From Adineta vaga (taxonomy: Eukaryota; Rotifera): DNA of 64,000 nt. Location: contig CP075493.1 of assembly GCA_021613535.1 (NCBI GenBank), positions 9,176,001 to 9,240,000 on the forward strand, read 5' to 3'. The notes under the pieces are model-generated. The model saw only the letters and a program-made list of their open reading frames with translations. It did not search any database and was not told the origin of the DNA. Positions 35,569-47,454 of this stretch are shown one piece after another. Positions within the stretch are counted from its first letter, which is position 1. Every line of letters begins with the position of its first letter. The position numbers and the translations under genes are program-made.

Positions 35569-37831
35569 GGTAAGGAATAATTCTTTGATTAGTAGAAAAA
35601 TCCGATTGTGTGACGGTTGTGCTATGTTTCACCACATTTTATAATGAGCGGAAATAAAAAAAATAGAAAGATATAAAATCTTATCGTGTTTCTTTCCTCT
35701 TGTTCTTTGTGATGTTGATAATTGACAGAAATATACAAAGACGCAAATTTTGTCTTTCGACAATTGACAAACAAAGAGCCAATAGAATCAAAATGATAGA
35801 TAGAATCACGAAAGAAAAACCTAAAAGAGAAAGAAACGAGATCTGGAATTCGAAAAAAACCGATCGTGTTTAAACAAGCTTGTCATTTCTTTAATATTGT
35901 CCTTGCGGCAATCAAGAAAGCTGTCATAAAAGAAAAGAAGAAGAAGAAGAAGAAAAAGAAAATGTCTTTCTTTGATACTATTTATCCTTGACTTGTCGAT
36001 AGAGACTGTCATGTTATCACCAATTCAATTAGAATTCCTAGCCACTTGATGTACTTTTTTTTGTGATTATTTTGACATTACAACGACAAGAAAAAAGAAA
36101 CAAAAAAATTCCTTTGTTGTTCATTCTCATTAACTAGTGTTAATTGAGTCAAAAAATAGAACATAATGATAAACAAAAAGTTCATTACCATAAGTATAAT
36201 CATGTTAAGAGTATTCGGTCTCATTTGTTGTTATAAATAGTTTTTGAAAGCTTTTAGAGCCTGCTGTTCAACGCATGGATTAAAATCATCTCTGTCCTAC
36301 GCAATCAACAACAACAAAAAAGGAATATACTATTTTTTTCGAAAAAATGAGCATTCGATCTACAGATCGAATATACCATACGATCAAAAAATTATTGAAA
36401 TGTATCCTTGAGAAATCATATGCTAAGCAACAGGAAGTAGACGAAGCTTCTTGAGTGAATATTACATTTCTATCGACGATAGATTAATTCAATGGAACAT
36501 AGATAAAAGAAAAACGAAGAAGAAGAATATGTAAAAAGGAAAGTTCTATTAACATCGTTATATAAAGTATGTCTTATATTCTTCAGAAAGATCAGATTAT
36601 AGACTAACCATGGATAATAATAATGCAAAGAAAAGTGTAGATAATGTATTGATTACAATAACAATTCAATTTTCAATGATAATAGAAAAACAAATTTGAT
36701 CATAATATCTATTGGTAGTAAATAGAAATAAATAAGCGAATTAGAATGTTTTCAATTGAGTTATATACGTTCTATTGAATATCGATGCTTGATGTTTTTT
36801 TTTAGATGGAAACATTCTGAAGATGAAAATATGCTCATATCAATTAATAAGTCAATCGGTCTTCATTTCGGTTTTTTTGTTTCCGACTAATTCACTAAGA
36901 TATTAGTTCCGATGATCATGATAGATTGTTTGAGTAATGATATATTGATCAAATATCTTATAGTTGTCTATCTAATATTAGATATTCCTCTCCTTCTTTT
37001 TAGAATTTTTACGTCACATAGATAATCATGCATACTAACACGATAAGTACTAATGTGCATGCAGAGTTTTAGAGTTCATAGAAAACGTTAGTAAGTTAGT
37101 TAAGAGAGTTATACTAAGAAGCAAAATGATTATGAATTACAGCGAGTTGGATTCTTTTCGAGTGACATACTATTGCTCATTATTCTTCAATCATATTACA
37201 CAGAATTGACTCCTTATGATTTGTCTTAGCCATTAAAATGATAAGGTCAAATGTTTTTTTCTTGTTATTATTGAAATATTCATCAACTACAATGCTCGAC
37301 ATTGACTATGGGATTGTCAAGGATCTTTATCTATAGCAACTTCCGACAAAGTCAAGTCGACTTCGGCTAAATCGATTCTATTAGTCTGATATGTATAGAT
37401 ATATGGATGTACAAACATTTGTTTAATGGATTATCCTTCGTATATCACTTTTAATATACAAGAATATCAAGCAGAAAAGGAAAAGATGAGAATCTTTCGT
37501 CCAGAAATGCTGTTAGCAGGCCTCTCTTGTTTGTTTTTTTATTTCCTCTTGGCAAGAATAAATGTACATTTTGTAGCGGAGGCAAATTCTCTCACTCCAC
37601 AAGCAATACAAAATGAAATAGACACTGCACAGTTCTTTAAAAAAAGAAAGAAAGAAAGAAAGAAAGAAAAAGACAATTGAACAAACGCAAAAAGAAGAAG
37701 AAGAAGAGAAAGGAAGAAAAGACAATGAACAATATACACGTAGACACATTTGAAGAAAGAACTACAGAATTAAATAAAAGACGCAGCCGAAAGAAAGTTG
37801 AGATGATAGTAACGAAAGATTTCATTGTATG
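35569..37831. other. Intergenic, no confident gene; AAAG repeat
   Basis: About 2.2 kb of AT-rich DNA. On the minus strand at 36239-36300 a short open stretch (DRDDFNPCVEQQALKAFKNYL) follows a possible acceptor and could be a lost terminal exon, but nothing upstream joins to it. The 84-codon plus-strand frame at 37426-37680 ends in an (AAAG)n repeat at about 37643-37670 and is not supported. Confidence 0.4.
37643..37670. repeat. (AAAG)n microsatellite
   Basis: A tetranucleotide run of AAAG units lying just beyond the 3' end of the beta-TrCP gene. It generates spurious open frames on both strands. Confidence 0.85.
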
Positions 37832-39552
37832 TTACGATGTACTATTCATCGGTGTTGCTGTCGTTACTTTCGATGAATCTTCTGTTGTTGGTGAATCATT
37901 AAGAAAATTGAAACAAAGAATTGTATCATCATGTGAACTAGATACAATTTGAAATTCATCAAATTGTAGACGAAATACTCGTCCTGTATGTTCAGTTAAG
38001 GTACGAATACATAACGAAGATTGAGAACGTGGATCGAGTGCTGCTACTAAATCCCAAACTTTAATTTTACCTATTCAAAAAGACAAATTAATTAAATTAT
38101 CTAACAGTTGAATATGTTCGTACCATCATATGCTCCGGAAACAATTCGTTTGGAATCAAAACGGATACATCGTACTAATTCATCATGTCCTTCAAGGATA
38201 CGTAAACATGCGCCACATTCAATATCCCATATACGAATCGTATTATCCGATGATCCACTAACAACAATTTTATCCCGATATTGTAAACAAGCAATACCAC
38301 GTTTATGTCCAAGTAATGTTCGTACAAATTCACATGTTGTTGTATCCTATTTAAATAAGAACAAAAATATCATTGGTCATACAATTCTATCAAAAATAAA
38401 ACTTACCCAAACTTTGATTGTTCGATCTCCACTTGCGCTAACTATATATTTTTCATCGAAATCAACAACATTAACGGCTGCTCGATGTCCAACCAATACT
38501 CGTCGAATTGTTATATCTGATGGTGAATTCATTTGCCAAACAGCAATCGAACGATCTTTTGAACATGTTACCATTGTTCCATCGCAAAATCGAAGATGTA
38601 AAACGGCTTCACAATGATGTAATAATGTATTGATTAATTCTCCTGTTTTAACATTCCATACACGTACTGTTGAATCCGATGAGCCAGTCACAATAACTTT
38701 TTCATCATATTGTAAACATAAAACACTTCCATTATGACCAGTTAACACTTTTGTACATTCCAGAGTTTTTCTATCCCAAATTTTAATTGTATTATCACGA
38801 AGACCACTAACGATTTTTTCATCATCATATTGTAAACAATAAACACCTTTGCTATTCTGTGATCGACATTGTATTTTTTCAATTTGAAAATTTCCCGTTC
38901 GCCAATTGGTTTCGATTTGATCAATATCTTGCATGATTTTTGGATATAAATTACGATAGAATTCATGTGTCTTAGGAGTTTCACTAGATGTCAAAATTTG
39001 ACGAAAGAGATATTTTGTCCAACCACGACGATTAGCTAAACCTTGCCATAAAGAATCGGATTGAACTTTACGTTCAATTATTTTTTTCCATAACATTCCT
39101 AAAAACAAAGAACATTTTATATCAATCATTGAAAATCATTTATATCAACCTGCAGAGATTACATGATACCATTCACGACATACAAGTTCAGTTGATATTA
39201 ATGATCGATCATCTAAATATCCCAGAATTTTTTCGGCAATATGTTCTAAACTTCGTGCTGATAATTGCCCAATAAAGTCTCTTTGTAACATTGGTAATAG
39301 AAAAGCATTGATTTGTCCATGTTGATGACTATGCATATGTTTAAGGAGATTTTCAACAAAAACTAATTGTTCTCGATCATCCCATGTAGAAAACGTTTCT
39401 AGAAAATGTTCACTTGTTTGTTCATAATCAGGTGTGGAAAATTTTTGCGATTGATTTGTCGTATAAGTGATTAAACAATTGGATGATGATGATGAAGATG
39501 TGAGCATTGGTGAATGATCTTCATTGCCTGAGTTTGACGTAGTTGTATCCAT
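37832..39552 (-). CDS. FBXW11: F-box/WD-repeat protein beta-TrCP (Slimb)
   Basis: Beta-TrCP is the substrate receptor of the SCF ubiquitin ligase for phosphodegrons such as those in beta-catenin and IkB. The start at 39552 opens a Ser-rich N-terminus, then the dimerisation region ([20 protein letters not shown]), the F-box ([20 protein letters not shown], then LVCREWYHV) and [20 protein letters not shown] with RRGWTKYLF. The seven WD repeats begin [20 protein letters not shown] and include [20 protein letters not shown] and [11 protein letters not shown]. The last blade reads [20 protein letters not shown]. The C-terminus is short and Thr-rich, with the stop at 37832-37834. The sequence is close to the animal family across its length, with introns of about 60 bases. 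The symbol is by similarity to FBXW11/BTRC. Confidence 0.95.
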
Positions 39553-40319
39553 AATGTCGTTTTATTTTGGTTTAAAATGAAGTAGAAGTTAACACAAAAG
39601 ATATGTCTGATGAATCAATCTAAACTATGAGCCAGATGTTGTTCGACAAAAAAAGCATCTGAAAAAAAACAGTAAGAATGATTTTGACATTGAATAAAAA
39701 AAGAATGAAAATGGTTGGAGATTTCAGAAGAGAAAGAAAAAGCGTAGTTGTTGTCAAGGTGGTACTTTTCTCGTCAGCTGATGTGAGTAGACAAAAAAAA
39801 GAGAGAAGAGGGTAGGTGTACGGGTAGAACACAAAAAACAATTTAAATGAAAGACGATACGTTTATTTAACGAACAAACAGATGATCATGATAGATGACA
39901 CTACTCACAATGTCAACTAAGACAATCGACTTTTTTTTTTTCGTTTCAAACAAAAAAAGAAATGAATAGAACGATGATTTGTGATATGACTAATTGCTGT
40001 ATAATGATTCATTTTCTATGATTACGATATGGGGAGTAGATGTATGAATAATTATCTAAAATCAAAGAAACATATTTAATATCATATGTAAAAGGTTTAT
40101 TTTTGTTGTTCCAGTAGATATATCATGACGAAAGAAAGAAAAAAAGAAAGAAAATGACAAAAAAATGAGGTAAAGATCGAAAACAAAAACAGAGAAAACA
40201 AACAACGAAACGAACAAGACAACATATTTTTAGCTATGTAACCAATGTAACTGTACAAGCGAAACGTATGAAGAAAAAACAACAAGAGAAGATATTTTCA
40301 TATTAATAACAGAAATTCA
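39553..40319. other. Spacer between SPOP-like and beta-TrCP genes
   Basis: About 770 AT-rich bases, probably the 3' UTR of the SPOP-like gene and the promoter of beta-TrCP. No coding signal on either strand. Confidence 0.5.
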
Positions 40320-41697
40320 TCAATCAGATTTCGAATATTTATTTGTCGTTGTTAATGATGTTGAATGGTGATGATGTGTAAAATTTTTATTATTATGTTT
40401 CGTTATCGTTGGTGTTACAAGGGAACGAAATGCATCGATTATTAAATGTGGATTTTGTTTAGTAAAATTTAGCCAATTATTTGTTTTTGATATCGCTAAA
40501 GCATTGGAACGTATAAATGCGAGAATTTGTTGTTTAAGTGTATCATTCGCTTGATCACTAACTTCGAGCATTTCAATAGCATTATCAACTTTTAAAACAT
40601 CTAACATAGTTGATTTAGTTAAATCACGTAATTCAGTTAAATCATATTTTACAGCAGCACGAAAGAGATCAATTGCATTTAGATTATTATGAATTTCATC
40701 ATTAGTCGTCGGTAAATGACCTGTATACATATAGATAAGCATAGCACGAACAGTACATGGCTCGAGATCATCAATATATAAATCAATTGGAGGACATTTT
40801 AAATTATGATTCAAACCATTAGAACTACTTAAACGTATTTGATGAGCAAATGATGAAGATCGTGATATTAAAATTGCTTTATGTGTATGAAATGTTGCTA
40901 ATGGTGTAATATTCGAATATTTGATGTAAGATGTTTGAATATCCATGTTAGATTCTTGATCATGACAAAAACATAAACAATGCTTTGTAGTTGCTGATAA
41001 ATTGGAAGACGATGAACAAGTGTCCGAGGATGATGTCGAACAATCCGAAGAAGAATGACTGATTTCAGATGAACTTTGAGCAATACGTGAAAGTAAGGAG
41101 GTCGTTGAACGAGTCGCTCGACGAGTTAAAGACGGTTGACATGGACTGGAGATAGGAAGAGATACTTCACAATCTTTGGAAATAACTAAAAATATTTAAA
41201 AAAAAAAGATGTATGCATACGAATATAAAACTGATAATTGTTGAAATTATGAATAAAAATCTAGTTCATATCTACCTGATGATGACTGTTCATGTTGATC
41301 CGATATGTGTTCATTATTATTTGATTTCATTTTTTCTGATTTACAATGGCATGATGAACATGATGGATGTTGTTTGATAGACATTCGTTTAATTCGTGGA
41401 CTTTTTCTATGTTCATCATTGACATTTTGTTGTTGTTGTTGTTGTTTGGGTATAACATGAATATGTACATCAGTAAAACGTTCGTCTTCTAAAAGTGTTT
41501 TTATTTGACAGGATAAAAGTTCTAAAGATTTGAAACGTTCTTTATCATCCGTAAATAGACCAGAAACAACTGGAATTGCTGTAGATGAAGCATTTGATGG
41601 ATTGGAATTCATTATTGCTGGCGTGCTAGAAGACGATGCTGATGATGAAGACGTGGTAGCTTGAGTTTTTGGAACAGTACTTGATTGCTGCTGTTGT

Positions 41698-41732
<35 letters not shown>

Positions 41733-42590
41733 TTGTTGCTGCTGCGGTTGTTGCTGTTGAGGTGGTGGAGGAGGTAAAATTGTAGATGAATGATGTTGAT
41801 GATGATGATGATGATGATGATGAGGTGAATAATGTAAATCGCTTGTGATTGTTTCTTTTTCATCAACTAATATCACTCGAACATAAACACGAAGACGATC
41901 ATCCGTTAAAAGATCATTTCGACGAGAATTTAAATAATTTCCATCAAGAAATTCTTCATAGAAGAAAAAGAAAACATAAAAACACGTTAATATGAAATAA
42001 AAAACAAGCATTCTGTTCTACCTGAATAGCCCCAATCGTTTCCTGATGAAAATGTATGAAAATTAGTCGACCGTAACATAACAAGTTCATTATTTCGACT
42101 AATAACACTGAATTCTGCTTTTGCTTTGATTGTTGGCATTGTTCCACTAACATATTTAAGAAATATTGCAATATTATTGTTTGCATGTTGTTTTTCATTT
42201 AAGCCACGTGGATATAATTTTAGACTCCAACGAGTATTTGAATAGGGAGTATTCACAGGTGAGAATGTTTCTGATTGCAGACAAGTTGAATTTGAATCAT
42301 CAATATAGGATGAAAGATAACTAGAAGATAAATGAAATAAGAAGGAAAGTAAGAGGAAATATTTCTTACTTGATAATCCATAAATGAGAAAATGAACACA
42401 AATGTCGTTCAGTACGTGATGATGAATCGGATTCTGAAAAAGTTCGTTTATGACTTTGTCGGTTAGTTGATGTTGAATTTGTTGTTGTTGATGATGATGT
42501 CGCTGTTGTTGTTGAAGTCGAATTTGTTGTGGAAGACGAATTTACATTACCAATTGTTCGATTATTATTATTATTTGTATTTTCCATCAT
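40320..42590 (-). CDS. MATH-BTB protein, SPOP-like, with long low-complexity insertions
   Basis: SPOP-type proteins link CUL3 (BTB) to substrates (MATH). The start at 42590 opens an Asn/Ser/Thr-rich leader, then the MATH domain: HLCSFSHLWIIK, SNTRWSLKLYPRGLNEKQ, AKAEFSVISRNNE, SSGNDWGYS, FLDGNYLNSR and DDRLRVYVRVILVDE. After MATH comes a spacer with poly-His, poly-Pro and about 30 mostly Gln residues (about 41690-41825). The BTB domain begins LLEDERFTDVHIHV, but its next strand (FHTHKAILISRSSSFAHQI) lies about 150 residues later, after a second insertion with a Gln run, a Cys/His cluster (CSSCHCKSEK) and Ser-rich sequence. YMYTGHLPT and the C-terminal helices (NWLNFTKQNPHLIIDAFRSL) follow; stop at 40320-40322. 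An intron lies at about 41275-41192. The family call is firm; whether the split BTB folds is open. Confidence 0.88.
41690..41825. repeat. Coding trinucleotide repeats (poly-Gln, poly-Pro, poly-His)
   Basis: Runs of CAG/CAA, CCN and CAT codons on the minus strand inside the SPOP-like gene encode consecutive Gln, Pro and His tracts. Such repeats are prone to length change, so allelic differences are likely here. Confidence 0.9.
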
Positions 42591-42749
42591 TATTTATCAT
42601 AAAATTACGGATATTCTCATATTCGAAATGATCTAAAACAAATTTGCGAAAACGGTTGATAACTTTAACTTAACATAACAAACAAAAAACATCTTTTGTT
42701 TTAAGGAATTTTTTTTTATTATCGTCTATGAACGGAATGATTTCGAATT

Positions 42750-44398
42750 TCAAACAACAAATGTAGCTGGATCAAAACTTGGTTTATCTGGAAAAGTACA
42801 GCCAGATTGTTGAATACATTCGAATGCACAATAGGAACCAGCTTGAACTGCTTCTTCATGGCTTTTACCAAGAGCGAGATAAGCAAGAAAACCTAAAGAT
42901 ATTAAAATACATTAAATCGATTTTATTCAAAAATAGTATATACCTCCAACAAATGAATCACCAGCACCATTGGTATCAACAATGTCCAATGGTTTTCTTA
43001 CCGGAAATGCCTTGATTTCTTGACCAGCTAAATACAAGAATTGATTAATGAACTATAGAAATTTTGAGATTAAGAACGTACCAATTGCGAGAACTGTTGG
43101 ATCCGAACCTTGTGTAATAACAACTACTCGTGCCCGTTTGGAATTCTTTTTTGGAAGGTCACTGATGGCTTTAGCAATTGCACTAACATCTTCAGTCTAG
43201 TGAACAGCAATTCAATATTTATATGTTTAAGAAGAAAAAAAAACAAGATTCTAAACTTACATCTAATTTTAATTGATGTTTACCAAAGCTTCTTGCTTCC
43301 TAGAGAAAAAGAAATCATCATTTAGAATACTTTTTCTTTAGAAATATCTTTAACTTACAGTTTCATTTCCAAATAAGTAATCCACATATGGCATTGCGTT
43401 CATTAATTTATCACCGAAAAATTCACATATGAATGGTGCCGATAAATTAGTACAAAATATTTTATCATGTGTATCAGCATGTTCACATATGCGCATCACA
43501 GCAGGTGGACAAACAGTATAAAAGAATCCCTACATACAAAAGAAAATGAATGATTTAATCAACAAATGTAAATATGACTATTTACAGCAGTATAAAATAT
43601 TTTTGCTTTTTCAATCAATTGTTTGTTTTTTGGGTCATCTAGATGTTGAATAGTAAAATGATTTGCAGCACCTAAATTTGCTACTAATGATCTATAACAA
43701 AAGGAAATATAAAACAAACAAACAAACAAATGAGATTCATGTTACATACCGATTATTACCAGTGATAAGAACAGCACAAGTACCAGTTTGAATTCGTTCT
43801 TCGGAATCAGTTTGAACTTGATAGGATAATATAAGACCTGCTTTACTTGCTGCATCATGTAGTAACTGATGGTATTTATCTTGACCAACACAACCCATAT
43901 AGACACTTGTATTAGGTTGTTGAAGTAACCACTAGAAGGAATGGATGATTGATAGATATAATGACAAGAAAAGTTATATACTGTCGCTGCACGCATAGAA
44001 TTTTGGGTGGCACCACCAGCAACAAATTGATGATTTGGATAATCACGAAGTAAACTTTCATTTCTATGAAATTTCATAAGAAATGTCATTCATTCAAATT
44101 AAAAACAAACCACTTACAATCCTTTATGATCATCGCCTGCTAAAATGGCATCATTAGCATTTAATTTATAACTAAATTCAAAGAAAATTTTCTTCAATAA
44201 AAAAGTAATATATCGACATGTATCTACATACCCTTCAAGAAATGATACTGGAACTTCAGCAATAATATCGAGTAATGGATTTCCGATTCCAAAAATAACA
44301 CCCTCACTAAATAAAACTGTTCGTTTTTCAATTTCATAAAAGAAGTTAATTTCTCTAACAGACCTGAGTTTTTTACTATCTGATGTTTCAGTTGACAT
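42750..44398 (-). CDS. ADK: Adenosine kinase
   Basis: Adenosine kinase phosphorylates adenosine to AMP in purine salvage. The start at 44398 gives MSTETSDSKKL; a 60-base intron with GTCTGT..TTTAG ends at about 44362-44303, and the join reads into EGVIFGIGNPLLDI, the family N-terminus. Next come KLNANDAILAGDDHKGL, the first PfkB signature (FVAGGATQNSMRAAT), VYMGCVGQDKYHQLL, the ATP/substrate region and the second PfkB signature DTNGAGDSFVGGFLA with the catalytic Asp. The end is CTFPDKPSFDPATFVV, stop at 42750-42752. The length is near the usual 345 residues and introns are all short. A TTTCTAG acceptor stands 3 bases before the ATG, 87 bases after the PFDN1 stop, which suggests trans-splicing. 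Confidence 0.95.
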
Positions 44399-44485
44399 TA
44401 TCTAGAAACAAATGGAAAACGTCATTAAAATTAAAACCGAAACGTACTAAGCAGTTCAATGCAAAAAAAAACAAAAACAAACAAT

Positions 44486-45048
44486 CTATGAACGTATTTT
44501 TTTTCCTCCTGAAGCGCTTCCTCCAAGTCTTTCTTTGAATTGTGTTTCACATTCGCGCATTTGTTTTTCCAAATATGTTTTTGTTGACTAGAACAAAGAA
44601 ATAGGAATTAAATAATTAAGTACTTCTTTGTATGAAATTAAATTCTTTACTTCTTGTTTTTTAATATCATCTTCACATGTTTTGATTTTCTTTTCAATTT
44701 GTTCACGAACTTCCCCTTTTGTATTTAATACAAACCTAAATGATTCTCAGTTAATTCGAGAGTATTCAATTGGCAAAGAAAAACATTACATTCGACCAAC
44801 TGAACTATACATTCGTGTTTCAGGTTTTAATGTATTAATTTCTTTATCAGTTAATTTTGAACGTTGAATTTCTCGTTTAAGCCCTTCGATTTGTCCAGTT
44901 GATTTTTTTAATGATGTTTGAATATCAATCATTTTCATCTGTAATTGACCTAACAACTGAAACAAAGACATCATTCTGACTTTAAAATGTACAGTAAAAA
45001 AAAATAACATACATTTTGAGCTTCTTCTTCGCGTGATGCAGCACTCAT
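44486..45048 (-). CDS. PFDN1: Prefoldin subunit 1
   Basis: PFDN1 is a beta-type subunit of the prefoldin hexamer that hands unfolded actin and tubulin to the CCT chaperonin. The ATG at 45048 gives MSAASREEEAQN, about the family's usual distance from the first coiled-coil helix (LLGQLQMKMIDIQTSLKKST). LTDKEINTLKPETRMYSSVG forms the beta-hairpin region, then FVLNTKGEVREQIEKKIK and the second helix (EKQMRECETQFKERLGG). The stop is at 44486-44488, giving about 125 residues in four exons. The frame stays open upstream of the ATG to an acceptor near 45078, so a longer start cannot be excluded. It sits 87 bases upstream of adenosine kinase on the same strand. Confidence 0.9.
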
Positions 45049-46228
45049 TCTCGCACGTGCAAATTCCTTTTCAAATTCTTATTTAGATTATAAACTAGAA
45101 TAAAAAAGAATATAATAATTAAATAACTTATAGAAAAAAAAACGAAATATTCAATGATGTGTGAATGTATATACATTTGTTTTAGTTTATTGTTGTTCTG
45201 TTGTGATGTGCCGGCAATCAATAAGAGATTTCATTGGTTATCACCTGCCATTTCTAACTATTAGTACACCTTTTTATTGATATGACGATGAAAATATTTG
45301 CGACTTGATTCACTCGAAAATGTTTTATTTATATACTATACTCAATAAAAAGATTTTTTCAAAAGAAATGATAAATCATGACGAGAAGCGACATCTGTTG
45401 GATATAATTGTTAGAATGAATGTAAACAAAGAAAGCTTTCTCTATCTCTTGTCTTGTTCACAAATTCATCATCAATTCTATCTTTCATTTCATTTTCACA
45501 CCTATGGTTGATCAATTTAATATTTATATGAAGATATATGCATGCAGTATAGTTAACATTTACTATATAATCTGTATCGTTCGATCTAGGTCGTGTTGTA
45601 CTAATTTTCTTGTGAAATAACATAAAAAGGTGATTGATACTTTGGAAATTCAGTTTGCCTGTAATAAGTCATCGAATGAAATAGTTTCTCATTCGATTTA
45701 ATTGGCAGTCAAAATGATGATGTAAATATCAATGTTTGCAAATAAGAGATGCTTCTATTCATAGCCGCATTCATGATGAATATGGTGAAAATTTTGATAG
45801 AAATTCATTGTAAATCACATCAGAGTCTTGTTTTAAGAAGATTGTTTAGTACTTCATTAAAAAACTTTCCTTTAATAGACACTTTATTATCCTCTTGTAA
45901 AGCATAAACAGAGAAAGAAATGTCCAAGAACTCAAACTATGAAATACAAACGAAGCAGTCAATTTATTGAGATTAGAAAATGTTTGACCAATCAATCAAA
46001 TCATGTATCTTATCACACTAAAAGTTCGGAAGAAATTACATAAAATTGGTTCGTTATGAAAATATATTAGATGCATACTTTGCTCTCTTCTACAGTCATA
46101 TATACGTGATACTAAAGTCGATTGAAAAAAAATAGTGAGAGGAGTATTCTTTCTTTCCAAATGAAGAAGAAAAACGGATAGAAAAATTGATGTGGAAAAT
46201 GTAATTGCCGTTAATAACAGTGCTTACT

Positions 46229-46400
46229 TCATTATTCTTTGAAATGTATTGAGCTTTGAAACAGCAAACGTGTATCATATCTTCATATGTATCTGAAAGA
46301 ATAGTTTGTACGTGCGACCAGAACGAAACAAATTCTTCTTCAGCAAGATTGTCATGGATGTTATCAATGTGGAAGTTACATATTTGTTCACTTTCACTTT
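46229..46400 (-). other. Possible orphan exon or gene fragment
   Basis: An open stretch with protein-like composition (NFHIDNIHDNLAEEEFVSFW, then SHVQTILSDTYEDMIHVCCF, then KAQYISKNNE) ends at a GTAAGC donor-like site near 46228. The composition (balanced Asp/Glu, aromatics, few Ser/Asn runs) differs from chance frames nearby. No start codon or partner exon was found, and a stop lies just upstream. It could be a relic of a lost gene. I do not recognise the family. Confidence 0.3.
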
Positions 46401-46588
46401 TTCTATTATCATATCATGTACATGAAAAATACCGCATTCGAATCTAAGTTAAAGAAAAGAAAATAATATGGTAATTGCAAGCATTCTTGAGCTCTCACAC
46501 GTACTGGTTTTGCACGAACTATTATCATATTTCTCAACCAGTTCTTTTTCAGATATATGTTAAATAGAGGAAAACGTGTAGATCGACT

Positions 46589-46610
46589 AAATATATATAT
46601 ATATATATAT
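46589..46610. repeat. (AT)n microsatellite
   Basis: A run of AT dinucleotides read directly from the sequence. Shorter similar runs lie near 18487, 20873 and 59258. Confidence 0.85.
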
Positions 46611-47454
46611 TAACGAAAGACAAGTGCGATATTCCGAAAAATAGTCAATAAGACACAATTCATATCAAATGAACGTATATAGAATAAAAAGAAACGGTTA
46701 GAGAGACGAAAATATTATTGATCTATCATATAGAATCATTTCACAAGGATATTTTCAACAGTTATAGGAGATATTGAGTATTCAAGTAGAAATATTAGAT
46801 CTTCTTCTTTTACCAAAGTTTGCCTCCTCAATACATATATGAGAATGATTGTTAACAAAAAAAAATAGATATATATTTATACTTATATCTAATAAGTTCT
46901 CATAATTGTTCGTAAGAATCATTGACTGAATTCACATGTTATCTATTTACAATAGTACAATACAAATCAAATAATGAATTGAATTTTACCGAATTGTGGT
47001 AAAGATGTAATTGATTTATTTATTTTAATAATAACAACAAGAAAATAACAAACAACAGAAAAGATGAATATCTCCTTTTTTTTATTTTTGCTTAGCACAA
47101 AACAAAACATTGTCTTTCTTACAAAATGAACTAAAGTCATAAGAATTTTTTAAAGATTAATTTTTGAGAAAGATTATGATAAATAAAAGACAACAACAAT
47201 AAAGACGATGACAAAAGAAAACTTTAACATTTAAGGAAGAAAAACAATTAATAATCAAATAATCAGATCATAAGTCATAATTGAAGAGAATCAAGAAGAA
47301 AAGAACGAAAATCAAACTACAAACACACAACAACCAATAACCCCATTCGATGAATTGCAAGAAATTATTCTTGGATAAGAAGACCAGCACACACAAAAGG
47401 ATAAATAAATATGAACAGAAGTCAGGATGAGAAAAAGAAGAAGAAAAGATTCAT

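Larger units (their letters stand above)
45049..47454. other. Intergenic, no confident gene
   Basis: About 2.4 kb of AT-rich DNA with an (AT)n run near 46589-46610. Apart from a possible coding fragment on the minus strand at about 46229-46400, no structure is seen. It holds the PFDN1 promoter and the eIF4E 3' UTR. Confidence 0.45.

Noticed and set aside
37426-37680. 84-codon plus-strand frame with a hydrophobic centre
   Set aside because: Ends in an (AAAG)n repeat, has no splice context or family match, and lies in the 3' flank of beta-TrCP.
38108-38617. 169-codon plus-strand frame
   Set aside because: It is antisense to the WD-repeat exons of beta-TrCP, whose own frame is certain.
42366-42590. 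Asn/Ser/Thr-rich stretch as a separate small gene
   Set aside because: It splices in frame to the MATH domain and is the leader of the SPOP-like protein.
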